From Trifolium pratense (taxonomy: Eukaryota > Streptophyta > Magnoliopsida > Fabales > Fabaceae): a DNA stretch of 64,000 bases. Every line of letters starts with the position of its first letter. Positions within the stretch are counted from its first letter, which is position 1. Location: assembly GCF_020283565.1 (NCBI RefSeq), contig NC_060062.1, forward strand, positions 23,842,127-23,906,126. The letters run 5' to 3'. Below, in pieces: positions 38,990 to 50,898 of the stretch. The position numbers and the translations under genes were made by a program. The notes below the pieces were generated by a model. That model made no database searches, had not been told where the DNA came from, and worked only from the letters and a program-made list of their open reading frames with translations.

Positions 38990-39135
38990 ATTAAGCAAAC
39001 AGAAGCGTTCATGCTCTCGCATGAGCAACTCTTTCCCATGCTTCTCGCGCTACTTCGATGTTATTTTGAGTTGTATTACCGCGATTATTATTATGAATGA
39101 AATACTTTGAGTTTGCTTGCGCCCAAAAAAAAATT
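38990..39135 (+). repeat. LINE 3'-tail-like segment (also at 56086-56231)
   Basis: The stretch ends with attattattatgaatgaaatactttg...cttgcgcccAAAAAAAAA, the kind of non-coding tail and A-run that closes plant L1-type insertions. A hairpin, catgctctcgcatgagca, lies near its start. No coding part is attached. Confidence 0.4.
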
Positions 39136-40304
39136 ATTTGGGTTTTTGTCCTCTTTTGTACCAAGAAGAAAAAGCAAAATTATTGACTTTTCACTCTATA
39201 AGACTCAAATTGCAAAATATATAAATTCATGAGGTATTTAGTTCAACAAGAATTTGATTATTTTTTTTTTACCATTGAAGAAAATATAAGTTTATTTTTT
39301 TTTAACCTTGACATGATTCAAATATCAATTCTAAAATAGTCATTAGTGACATTTTAATTAGTAATAACTTCTTTTTTTCAATTCCATCAAAAAATCACGA
39401 TTAGCAATGTTGTGACTCATAGATCTATGAAGGTTGATTTTAAAAGTATTGATTTTGTCATTAAAAAATGATGAGTGTTGCAACTTGTTCATTCATGTAT
39501 AATTATCATATAATGAGTAGAAAGAGCATCACTTCATGTAAGTTTTTTTTTTTTTTAAAAAAGCAAAATATTAAGGAAACCATTTTAGGTTCTATAGCTA
39601 CCATCAAATGACTTTCACACTATCTCACGTAATAATTAAACAATCCATTCATATTTTACTCTAATATTTGAAATTTTAAATAGTAATACATAAGCAACTC
39701 ATTTTTATAATATTTGATTGTACTAAACCTTGTCACTATCTAGTATGGTCATCAATATACACAACAAATAATTTTTATGTGTATAGTATGATTCCTTATG
39801 TAAAATATATTTATAAAAAAAATACAAAATCCAACTTAAAATTAACCTTCAACTAATAGAGAAAAAAGCTAAGAAATTGTTCAATAAAACTATACTTTGG
39901 AACTCATTTGGGAAGTTTTAGTTTGACTTGAATTGTGAAGAGCGCATGCCTCTTGAATTATTGGGTATAAAACGTACCATTCAAGGCATGAATCACAAAT
40001 GATTTTAGGATGACATAGATAGGTTTCTGAATAATATATGTAATTTATGACTTGGAATGCCTTATTTTTCAAAGCTCCAACTCATCAAAAATAATACTGA
40101 AATTTAAAGGTTTATGATTTGTGGACATAGAACAGTGATAGCAACGGGTAGAGAAAGAAGAAAAATATGAGACATACTGATGATCATTAGATAAAAATTG
40201 ATCTTTAGATATTATACATATCCAAATCATCATAGTAATGACGATGTCAATTTAATAGAAGAAATAGAGTGAATCTCTACTTTTTTTTTATTTTAGCGAT
40301 ATCC

Positions 40305-40600
40305 ACTTTGTTAAGAGTGTCTCACATATGTTGGAAGATGGTCCGAATATATATATTTATAAAGTAAAGACAATTATCACCTTAAGTTAGTTTTATAGTG
40401 TTGAGTTAGACTCAACTTCTAATTCTAAGATAGTATCAAAACCTCCTCCACGTTCTATTTGGGCCACATCTTATTAGATTTTTAATCGGGTCACCCACTA
40501 TTTATATCCACGTATTAAGCTCAATAGTGTTGGGAGCGAGAGTGTATGTTAAGAGTTTCAAATCGGTTGCGAGATGGCCTAAATATATCTATACTAATAT
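40305..40600. repeat. LTR-like segment (also at 57401-57696)
   Basis: Wording such as gttaagagtgtctcacat, tgttgagttagactcaact, tttctaattctaaga and gttgggagcgagagtg...ttaagagtttcaaatcggttgcgagatggcc is familiar from a widespread plant LTR-type repeat, here rearranged. TGGCC AAATATA-type words occur at both ends of the segment, implying an internal duplication. Confidence 0.45.
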
Positions 40601-40617
40601 ATAAAGGGAAAACTTAC

Positions 40618-41110
40618 TTTTGGTAGCCTACCTGATTTGCCAGCATATTCGCTACTTGATTTGCCTCTCTCAACACATACGAAAGAGGAGAGTCGGAAAA
40701 ACCTTAGGAAGATTATGAATGTCTACAACTGTTTTGAATTGCAAATGAAAAGAACACTGCATTTGAACTACTTGAGTTGCAAGAAATGAGTTTAACACGA
40801 TAATATCTGTGAATGATTTATCCGTGTTGAAGGTAATTAATCTCATAAGGGTTGCCCTTAATTATCTCTGTTCCATAATTGAACAAGCACCAGTATCACT
40901 TGTAAAGCCAAAAGAAAATTATCTCTGTTCCATAATTGAACAAGCACCAGTATCACTTGTAAAGCCAAAAGAAAAATGACAACTACCATTTCGGACAATA
41001 CCTTCCGCGAAACTGCTATTGTGAATGTTACAAACAACGCCATCACAATTTAGCTTAACAAAATCAACATGAGAAACGGAGAATTAGGAGTTCATCCTAA
41101 CTCACGTCTT
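40618..41110 (-). pseudogene. LINE RNase H-like remnant with 57-bp internal duplication (also at 57714-58206)
   Basis: The minus strand encodes KLNCDG near 41055 and PLSYVLREANQVANMLANQV near 40688-40627, the first and last motifs of the RVT_3 RNase H-like domain. Frames between them are broken. A 57-bp segment (19 codons in one frame) is perfectly duplicated in tandem within 40858-40975. It starts about 20 bp after a Helitron-like 5' end at 40600. Confidence 0.7.
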
Positions 41111-41620
41111 CCCATCTTTACAAGTCAACAATAGCTTTTTCTTTCCTATTAGTAAGTAAAATCTGGTTGGTCTGTTATCCCAGCCTTGCATTCATCTGGT
41201 AAGAAATTACCTTTGAGAACTTGGGAGACACATTTGGTGAAAGATTCTCATACAATGAGGTGACTTTCTTCATTTTATTTTTGGAACACCACTTCATTCC
41301 TACTTATCTATAGATTTGTGAGGCAACTATTCCAACACTATTTCTCTTGTGACATTAATTTTCGTTTAAAAATTGCATATTTCGTGTTGCTAATTTCACC
41401 ATAAACACACTTGAATCCTCACCCATGAAAAAAAATTAAAAATAGTGACAGTGACCATAACATAGTAATTGAACATTTTTTGAACAAATACAGGCATATA
41501 ACTTATAAGTTACAATTCATATAAGATTTTATCTACGAACACAACCAATATGATAGCTTATTCACATAGTATTAGCCTATTTGATGTTATAGTAAGATTA
41601 TCACAAGTGTGTTTTTCGGA

Positions 41621-41809
41621 AATGGATTATGTGCAGTCACGTTTTCTGTGCAGTCACGATGTTTGTGACGGTCCGATCAAGAACAAAAGGTCTAATAAAT
41701 GTATGTTATTTATGTTTAATAATTATGCGCTTAAATTAGGACTTTCCGATCTTAATCGGTCAGCTAACGATGTTTGACTGCATAACTGCATGCACTTTAT
41801 GACTGCACT
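41621..41809. mobile_element. MITE, GGATTATGTGCAGTCA family (also at 58717-58905)
   Basis: The left end GGATTATGTGCAGTCA and right end TGACTGCACTAAATCC are near-perfect inverted repeats. Internally, gacggtccgatcaag and ttccgatcttaatcggtcagc mark the family. The copy at 6784-6950 is a relative. Confidence 0.75.
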
Positions 41810-42519
41810 AAATCCTGGTCCGGGTTTTTCTTTCTCATTACCGACCATCAGAAAGGGCAATTCATTCTAGGGGGAGCACAAATTTTTGAAAGCTAATTAT
41901 CATATATAGACACTATGGTAAACTTTGAACAACTAAGTTTGACAAGCAAATAAATTCCAGAAGAACCACCCTGTTACATATATAACTACTTAACTGAACT
42001 GCATTGACATCAAATTACATTGCAACAACAATGCATACAATCAAACAAATGAAAACAGATGCATGATTGATTGATACTATTAAATCCTCTCGACACTCCC
42101 TATTTGCATTTAAATTAAGTTCGGAGAAGCGGAGGAACACAGGCAAATACACAAACAAAAGATAAATTATAAATGACATACCTGTGTAGTGGCAGGACAT
42201 TCAATATAAACAAATAACTCTTAAATTCACATCCTAAAAACCATAAACTCATAAATCCGTCCATGATAAAAATTAGAACGACAAAAATGAAGAGATAAAT
42301 TTATTTTTTTGAAAAAGCAAATGAAGAGATCAAATAGGCAATGAACCTAATGGATGCAACAGCAACCATTGTCAAATTTCATGAAACCCTTGTTGTCAAT
42401 ACTCAAGTTAAACACTTCAGATGTAAATAAGCTATGCTGTTTATCCACGTAGATGTAACCAACTGCAGAATATAAACTATTCATAAAATCAATTTCCTAA
42501 AAAAAAAAAAAAAAAAAAA

Positions 42520-42584
42520 ATATCACTTCTTTTTCTTGAGTTGTTTAACTTTTGCATTAGGTTGGTCTTTGGATTTGCGTTTCT
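42520..42584 (-). pseudogene. 3' stub of RPS19
   Basis: Read on the minus strand this is the last 21 or so codons of the RPS19 gene plus stop (ending KVKQLKKKK), identical to 59620-59680. At 42585 homology stops abruptly, so the rest of the gene was never copied or has been lost. It marks the break of the 5.1-kb duplication. Confidence 0.9.
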
Positions 42585-44101
42585 TGAGTTGCCTCTGCTG
42601 CTTTGAAATTAGACCCTCTGCAGCTTTTGAAAACATGTATTGATGTGGTCTAATTTTGAAGAATAAAAACAATGAGGGTTTAAATCTACTTAGCTTAAAA
42701 TTTTGAGTTACTTTGGAAAAGAAATTTTTAAGTTAAGATAAGCTTTTGATGATTGTTTTATACAAGTAGATTATTGGTTTTGGGAATGAAATGTTTGAAC
42801 TAGCCATGTTTTATTGAGAGGCCGAGGCATGTTAGCATGTATAGTATATCTATTATGCTTCTTTTCAAAATTTTGATGCTATTTTAAAAAGAGAATGATC
42901 TTGGTTTAGAAGAAAACAATTAATTATTTAGTAACTCAATTAAATTTGCTTTGTTTGGAGATGAAACTAGAAACTTTTTATTTAGTAACCAAGCTAAAAC
43001 TCTTGAGTTAGAATGTTATTGCATAGCGTTTTACAGTAGGCTTGGAGTTATCCAATGTTACAACAAATGAATAATGTTCCTTTGGGAATATTGAGATATT
43101 CTCATGACTTTTCACTTTTCAGGTACTAAAATGAGGTGGTGAAGGAAGATACTCATTGGAGTGGATTAGATATAGCACACTCTTTAATTTCAAATATTAT
43201 AATCATGAATCATAGTTTTATAGGAATATAAGAGTAACAATCTCGCTTTTGCTTATGTAACTTACCAGTAAGTTCTTACTCTTTCTCCCTTCTCTTTTAC
43301 GATGTATCATTTCTGATTTCTGAATTTGCATCAACCATTGCCCTTTGTTTGTCTCAGTTTTTCATTTGCAATGTCTTCTTATGTCTATTTTCATTTTCAA
43401 TCTACATCTTTCAGATGTTGATGCTTTCAGCAAATTGAATCGATTATGGAGCAATTGAAGGCACTGAGATTTAGTTCATTAATTATAACACAGGTTTGAC
43501 ACAATGTATTTTTGTTTTCCAGTTCTGTAGTTTTTTATGTACAGTTTTGACACAATGTACAAAGTTATTTTGACATTATAAATTTTTGGTGCTAGCCTTT
43601 TGACAATCTAGTAATAAGTGTTGGAATTTGTCTTTATTATGATGTTTTGTATTTTGGATTACAATGTGGTTGTACTTTAATGACATTATTACTATATATA
43701 TGTTGAATTTGGCTATGGATATTGAATGTTGAATTTTAGTATTATGTTCTTGATGCAAGTTATGTTATATTGTTGGCATTGTGGGTTAGATTTTTTTAAT
43801 TAAAAAAAAGGATTTAAAATATATATAAAAAAAAAAACGCAGGTTTTTCAAAAAAATAAAAATAAATAAAGTTAAGATTTCACATCTGGTGGGCTTGGTC
43901 AGATGTAAAAGGTCCAATTTAATTTTAAAAAAAATAATATTTGATTTTCGCCTTGGTCAGAGGTAAAAAGTGTTTTTTTACATCTGACTACGCCAGATGT
44001 AAAACATGTATACTTACTAAGTCTCGTGCGCCTACATCTGACATTTTTCAGATGTAAAAAGTGTTTTTCGCCAGATGTAAAAAAGCTTTTTTCTACTAGT
44101 G
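42585..44101. mobile_element. CACTA-like element, right end only
   Basis: The right border reads TTTTTTCTACTAGTG (44087-44101), the complement of the CACTAGTAGAAAAA terminus of CACTA elements. Over 43885-44090, at least six direct or inverted copies of (c)cagatgtaaaa are the expected subterminal repeats. No matching CACTA left end was found, and the interior to 42585 has no transposase frame. How far the element extends leftwards is unknown. Confidence 0.65.
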
Positions 44102-44937
44102 AAACAAATAAGCATAAATTTCAATGGAAAAAGTTTCTAAGCAAGATTTCCCAAACACATAACACAAATTTCAATTATTTTTAAGCTAACCAAACACACC
44201 CCTAAATCCAATCATTGAAACACAACACACATTTATTACACTAAAAAATCAATAGTACTAACATTAACACGAATGAACAATAACAATGAAGATAGTAAAA
44301 GTAGGTAAAGTTTTGATTTTTAAGTTGTAAAGTTAGTAAAGTTTTGATTTTTAAGTTGTTCTTGATTGTTGGCTCTCTAGTTATCTTGGTTTAACATTCA
44401 TGGAGTGATCTTAAAAAAAAAAAAATTGAGTTTCTTTTTTGTATTTTTGTTCCTGTTAAAACATGACATTGAAATATAAAAAATCTCAATAGATGAAAAA
44501 CAAGCATAAAAGATTGTGTTTATGATGGAGGAAGAACAAGCATTATCTAACCTACTTTTGCTAATAACACCTTCAAACTCATTTTTCATCTTTTATGCTT
44601 GTTCTTCATAAAAGCATAAAAGGTTGTTCTTCATAAAAGGTTGCTGATGGTGGAAGAACAAGCATAAAAGGTTGTTGATAGTGTTGTGCAAGTTTTAACA
44701 AAGATAGAAAACATACCTGAATTAGGACGTGATTACACTGAAATCCAAAAACAAACTCGTATAAAATCCAAAGCTGAGTTGAAGAGGTGAAGAGAGAAGA
44801 GAGAGGGTTTTGGTGTTGGTGTGAGGAAAAATAAGAAAAGAAATGATTTATGAGAGAGAAGAGGTGAAGAGAGAAGAGAGAAATGGAATGGAATTGAAAT
44901 GTAGTAGTAGTACTGCTAACACAGATAAATTCAGAGC

Positions 44938-44992
<55 letters not shown>

Positions 44993-45887
44993 CACCATAT
45001 TAACCAACCAGCTTCATCCATCCTTTTACAAAGATAATAAACAAAAAGTAAAACAAATAAGCATAAATTTCAATGGAAAAAGTTTCTATGCAAGATTTCC
45101 CAAACACATAACACAAATTTCAATTATTTTTATGCTAACCAAACACACCCCTAAATCCAATCATTGAAACACAGCACACATTTATTACACTAAAAAATCA
45201 ATAGTACTAACATTAACACGAATGAACAATAACAATGAAGATAGTAAAAGTAGGTAAAGTTTTGATTTTTAAGTTGTAAAGTTAGTAAAGTTTTGATTTT
45301 TAAGTTGTTCTTGATTGTTGGCTCTCTAGTTATCTTGGTTTAACATTCATGGAGTGATCTTAAAAAAAAAAAAAATTGAGTTTCTTTTTTGTATTTTTGT
45401 TCCTGTTAAAACATGACATTGAAATATAAAAAATCTCAATAGATGAAAAACAAGCATAAAAGATTGTGTTTATGATGGAGGAAGAACAAGCATTATCTAA
45501 CCTACTTTTGCTAATAACACCTTCAAACTCATTTTTCATCTTTTATGCTTGTTCTTCATAAAAGCATAAAAGGTTGTTCTTCATAAAAGGTTGCTGATGG
45601 TGGAAGAACAAGCATAAAAGGTTGTTGATAGTGTTGTGCAAGTTTTAACAAAGATAGAAAACATACCTGAATTAGGACGTGATTACACTGAAATCCAAAA
45701 ACAAACTCGTATGAAATCCAAAGCTGAGTTGAGGAGGTGAAGAGAGAAGAGAGAGGGTTTTGGTGTTGGTGTGAAGAAAAATAAGAAAAGAAATTATTTA
45801 TGAGAGAGAAGAGGTGAAGAGAGAAGAGAGAAATGGAATGGAATTGAAATGTAGTAGTAGTACTGCCAACACAAATAAATTCAGAGC

Positions 45888-45949
<62 letters not shown>

Positions 45950-46845
45950 AAGCACCATATTAACCAACCAGCTTCATCCATCCTTTTACAAAGATAATAA
46001 ACAAAAAGTAAAACAAATAAGCATAAATTTCAATGGAAAAAGTTTCTAAGCAAGATTTCCCAAACACATAACACAAATTTCAATTATTTTTAAGCTAACC
46101 AAACACACCCCTAAATCCAATCATTGAAACACAACACACATTTATTACACTAAAAAATCAATAGTACTAACATTAACACGAATGAACAATAACAATGAAG
46201 ATAGTAAAAGTAGGTAAAGTTTTGATTTTTAAGTTGTAAAGTTAGTAAAGTTTTGATTTTTAAGTTGTTCTTGATTGTTGGCTCTCTAGTTATCTTGGTT
46301 TAACATTCATGGAGTGATCTTAAAAAAAAAAAATTGAGTTTGTTTTTTGTATTTTTGTTCCTGTTAAAACATGACATTGAAATATAAAAAATCTCAATAG
46401 ATGAAAAACAAGCATAAAAGATTGTGTTTATGATGGAGGAAGAACAAGCATTATCTAACCTACTTTTGCTAATAACACCTTCAAACTCATTTTTCATCTT
46501 TTATGCTTGTTCTTCATAAAAGCATAAAAGGTTGTTCTTCATAAAAGGTTGCTGATGGTGGAAGAACAAGCATAAAAGGTTGTTGATAGTGTTGTGCAAG
46601 TTTTAACAAAGATAGAAAACATACCTGAATTAGGACGTGATTACACTGAAATCCAAAAACAAACTCGTATGAAATCCAAAGCTGAGTTGAAGAGGTGAAG
46701 AAAGAAGAGAGAGGGTTTTGGTGTTGGTGTGAAGAAAAATAAGAAAAGAAATGATTTATGAGAGAGAAGAGGTGAAGAGAGAAGAGAGAAATGGAATGGA
46801 ATTGAAATGTAGTAGTAGTACTGCCAACACAGATAAATTCAGAGC

Positions 46846-46929
<84 letters not shown>

Positions 46930-47058
46930 AAGCACCATATTAACCAACCAGCTTCATCCATCCTTTTACAAAGATAATAAACAAAAAGTAAAACAAATAA
47001 GCATAAATTTCAATGGAAAAAGTTTCTATGCAAGATTTCCGAAACACATAACACAAAG
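44102..47058. repeat. Three tandem units of 0.95-0.98 kb plus a partial fourth
   Basis: Units start at 44102, 45051 and 46011 (949, 960 and 980 bp), and a fragment runs from 46991 to about 47058. They differ at a handful of bases and mainly in a (GA)n tract: 44941-44988 (48 bp), 45891-45945 (55 bp) and 46849-46925 (77 bp). On the minus strand each unit reads like a plant gene start: a CT-tract, a CT-rich leader and a consensus donor, CAG|GTATGTTTT (near 44717 in unit 1). An acceptor-like TTTTAACAG sits further on. Open frames of repeated Ser-Leu or Arg-Glu are translations of the GA tract, not genes. Confidence 0.93.
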
Positions 47059-47060
47059 AT

Positions 47061-47850
47061 TTACCAAACACAAAGTTTCTTATTTAGTATTGATAAATAT
47101 ATCTATATAAATCAGTATGTTGCAGACCTTTGACTGGAGTGTCTGATTTATATATTCACTAAGATTTACCAAGAGCCACATTGACATAATATTAAGAGCC
47201 ACATTGGTGCAATAGGGTTAATTTATATATATTCACATATGATTTACCAAACATAAAATGTAGTAAAATTAAAGTAGATACTTCATGTGATTAAGTAGGT
47301 ATTATATGTGTGTGTGTGGTGTTTTGTTTCGGAAAAATTGATCACCACCTGAACCAAACAGATTAGTTGATTGAAAAAGTGATGCGAACATATGCAAACC
47401 AAAACGATTTTTTTTACAGTTTTTAGTTTGAGTTGGTTCGATTTTCATTTTTCTATTGGTTTGAATTTGATTCGATTTTGAATACCCCTAAACACCGCTC
47501 TAAGAAAGAATGATTGTTAAATGCTTAAAGCGATGATATATACTGCAAAATTAAAGATATGTTCGTTAATTAATAATGTTAATAGACTTACAAAATTTTC
47601 TGGCCAAGTTAGCCCCTATCTTCATCTAATTGAGTAGAAGTCGAGTTTTGTTCATATTTAAGTAAACCTTCATGTGATGGCTTTTAATACAATTTTTTCT
47701 AAAGCAAAGTATTTTTGTGAAATTTTATGTACTGTTTGTCCCAGCTTATTTTAGACTTTTTACTCTAAAAAAAGGAGAAGTCGGGTCAAACAATATTTTT
47801 TAGAAATCCTTAATAAAAAAAGTTACTTAATTTTTAAGTGTAAAATTGAT
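47061..47850. other. Intergenic, no gene seen
   Basis: A/T-rich. Short phrases repeat (agatttaccaa at 47058, 47161 and 47250; aagagccacattg at 47170 and 47194). A phrase ggttcgattttcatttttctattggtttgaatttgattcg at 47436 looks like the worn end of a foldback. No coding potential. Confidence 0.4.
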
Positions 47851-48387
47851 GTAAGTTCAAAGCAAGTATGTAAATTATCGTATCCACAGGGACTAGTGTG
47901 ATATTAAATGCATTTCAACAATTGCCATTGGTTTCAAGTTTGAGTTTTAAAAGGTTTCGTATTGTAATTTTTGATTGCGAACAAAATATAAAGTGCGATA
48001 AAATAAAGGTTTAGCTTCAGAGAAATAAAATTGCCGGGATTAGACTTTACATACTCATTCCTATGTATTAACTTAACCAAACGTATATATGCTTTAGATA
48101 TTGATTAATAATTTCACATATTGCTCATCGAATGTTTCCGTGTCCGGAATACATCGCGAAATCTATTGTATCGATTAACATCCGATGTCTCGTTTATCAA
48201 CATATACAATAGCATTAAGATTCAATATTAAAAGTGAATATCAAAACCTAAATCCATGTCTAGAGTTTAAAGTTTTGACATGTGATTATCCTATTTCTTA
48301 AGACTCAAACAATATATGTCTATATCATTTAAATCATTGAATAAATATGAAAAGCAAGGATAACACAAATATTAATGAATAATCTAA

Positions 48388-48390
<3 letters not shown>

Positions 48391-48466
<76 letters not shown>
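48391..48466. repeat. (AT)n microsatellite, 76 bp
   Basis: Uninterrupted AT dinucleotides, a likely polymorphic locus. Confidence 0.95.
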
Positions 48467-48468
<2 letters not shown>

Positions 48469-48621
48469 AAAGATTAAGATCAATACATAGTCATGAATAT
48501 TTACATCTAATCCCAACAATAAAGAAGTTTAGTCACTCATTGTCATGGTGACAATCTTACAAAGATGAGTAGAAGCACAAAGGAAGAACATCAACTCTTG
48601 AAGTCTCAAGATAATTGAATC

Positions 48622-50612
48622 TGTAACGACCCGATTTTTAGTAAATCGATATTTTATATATTTGCATATATTTTGGGTTAGTGTTAAATATTTATTTACG
48701 CGACCTATTATTATTTATCGCGAACATAAGTTTGTGAGCGAAACCTTTGTCGTGTTAGTGGGCTTGGGCGTGTGATAGAAGCTTAATGGGCTTAGGCTAT
48801 TGGGCTTGGTTCATGATCCAATAGAGAGTAGTATAAGTACCAAGTCAAACCAATGAATAGTCTCATAATTCATTTTTCATGAGAAGTTAGAAGTAGCAAG
48901 AGCAAGAGCAAGTAACCTAGGAGAGCTAGAAGAACTCGAGCAAGGAGAAGAGTTTAGAGGCAAGAATCATCATTCAATCTAAGGTGAGAGTGGTTTAGCA
49001 TAAGCTTGGGTGATCCAAGAGAGGGGAGGTGTCTAGCCTCCATTCCTGAACTCTCTCATCCAATTTCTTTGGGGTTTGGGTGAAGTTTCTTTATCATAAA
49101 CATGTCTTTTCATCTTAGTATGCTTAATGAACATCTAGGAGGGAATATGTATATGTTTGATGATGGTTTTGCATGTTTTTGCAACTTTGCTTATTTTGCA
49201 AGAAATTGACATGATTTTGTATGTGTGATGTGTTTTGGTGTTTTTGATTGTTGATACATGTATATATGTATGGTATATACATGATTGATCACTTGTTATG
49301 CATTTATAACATGTCTAGATGGATTTTTGAGTGGATTCAAGGTTAAACCGCCTTATTGAAACTCAAGAACAGATATTTTTCTGGTGTAGTTCGCTAAGCG
49401 ACCAGGAGTTCGCTGTAGCGAACATGTTCGCTGAAGCTCGCCAAAGCTCGCCATGAGCAGGTGACTTCCTGGTGTGGTTCGCCAAGTCTCGCTAAGGCTT
49501 CGCTTAGCGAAGGCCTCAGTGACAGCAATTTTTGCTGATGTTTGTAAAGTGCGTGTATCCATGTATTTGGTTTCGTTTTGGTTTGGAATTATTATATGTT
49601 TAATAATTGTGTTGTGTGATGGCATTTATATAAAATGTCAAAGAAGTATATGTATGTTTGTATATCGGGTTGTCCGATAAAGAAGAATATCAGTTTGTCT
49701 GATAAAGAAGTTTAATGGATTATGTTATCCATGTAGTGAGCAGTAGCTTCGTGCTAAGTGATTATCATATGTTTGGTAAATGCATGGCATTCATAAACTC
49801 ATGCATTATTTAGGGATATCAGACTTGTCTGATAAAGAAGGATATTGGACTTGTCCAATAAAGAAGGATATCAATGGTAAGTTCCTTGATAAAGAAGATG
49901 GTACCACATGCATTAGTCGTGTCTAGGTTGGCATGACATTGAATGTTTGGCATTAGTCGCATTTGAGTAAATGTGCAATTATGTGTTATGTGTTATGTGA
50001 GTTCTTTGTGTTGTCCGAGACGACGTGAAACTATCTGGTTGTGTATTTGTGAGTATGTGTTATCTGGTGTATTGCTTTTGAGGCATGTGTGTGAGTTAGT
50101 AATACGTGATAGGTTGAATATAGGTGCGTTTCTATATTCGTATGTATGTGATTATGTTTACTAACTCTCTACCTAATTGTTATGTGCTGGACCTTTGGGG
50201 GTTCAGGTATTCAGGTCGAGGTTTTCGACGAGTTTTAGCTGCAGATCGTTTTGGTGTGGAGCACTTTTGGTGAGGAGCTAGTGTAGGCTACCTTTGTATA
50301 GTTTTGATTAAGTTTAGATGGGTTGTGATGTATATTAGTGCTCTGGTATGTTGTAACATCGAGTCGGGGATCGTTTGTATTCCGTCGTATATCGATGTGA
50401 ACATCTTAACTTATGTTTTATGTTAATGAATTATCTTTGGAACTATTTTGTTCATTGCTTTGAAAATCCTTTATGTTAATGTTTTCCGCTGCGACGTTTC
50501 GTGTCGTGTGCACGATCGTTTTATAAAATGTTTTTCCGTAGCGCTCCGGCTACTTATCTTTAAAAAGTTTTTAAGATCACGTTTTTAAGGGTAGTTAGTT
50601 CGGGGTGTTACA
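48622..50612 (+). mobile_element. Solo LTR with 5-bp target duplication (1991 bp)
   Basis: The element starts TGTAACGACCCG and ends GGGGTGTTACA (TG...CA with TGTAAC/GTTACA inverted ends). It is flanked by GAATC at 48617-48621 and 50613-50617. It has no internal primer-binding site, gag or pol frame and no second LTR, so a solo LTR left by recombination is the simplest reading. Terminal TGTAAC...GTTACA is typical of Ty3/gypsy LTRs. It includes ttcgctaagcgac, ttcgctgtagcgaac and cttcgcttagcgaag palindromes (49390-49520), and a run of four variants of 'tatc(a/g)g(t/a)ttgtc(t/c)gataaagaag' at 49663-49880. Confidence 0.82.
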
Positions 50613-50898
50613 GAATCCACCTTAAATCTCCTAAGAAAATAACTCTCTAGTGTTCTCTGAAGTTTGGCTGCACAAAGATATTAATTAACCTAATTTTCTG
50701 CATCTCATGGCTTTATATAGTGTCCAAATTTTTGATGTTCGCTGGGCGAAGAATGTGTTCGCTGCAACGAACAAGCTTAATTCACCCTGTAGATTGCTGA
50801 CACGTGCCTTAAACCGCCTTGGATCTGAGATGTTCGCTACCATTCGCTGCAGCGACCTTGTTAGCGAATGTTCGCTGCTTGGTTCGCTGTGGCGAATG

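Larger units (their letters stand above)
37461..42584. repeat. 5.1-kb segmental duplication, copy 1
   Basis: This block matches 54561-59680 almost base for base at an offset of 17,096-17,100 bp. The differences I read are small indels (acaacaaggt versus acaaggt near 37600, poly-A lengths) and a short junction difference at the left. It contains a SINE (37720-37880), a LINE-tail-like piece (38990-39135), an LTR-like piece (40305-40600), an RNase H remnant (40618-41110), a MITE (41621-41809) and, at its right end, the last codons of RPS19. It has no intact gene. Confidence 0.95.

Noticed and set aside
38551..42200. Short open frames of 60-75 codons, each found again 17,096 bp to the right
   Set aside because: Their perfect pairing only reflects the segmental duplication. 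None has a domain, and they overlap SINE, LTR-like, LINE and MITE pieces.
42585..42660. Possible continuation of the RPS19 stub into a fused gene
   Set aside because: Beyond 42584 the minus-strand frame soon meets stops, and the sequence bears no likeness to a ribosomal protein.
44606..47110. Open frames of repeated Ser-Leu or Arg-Glu on both strands (for example 44606-45007, 45556-45981, 46751-47110)
   Set aside because: They are translations of the (GA)n tracts and of the triplicated unit, with no domain and no codon signal outside the tract.
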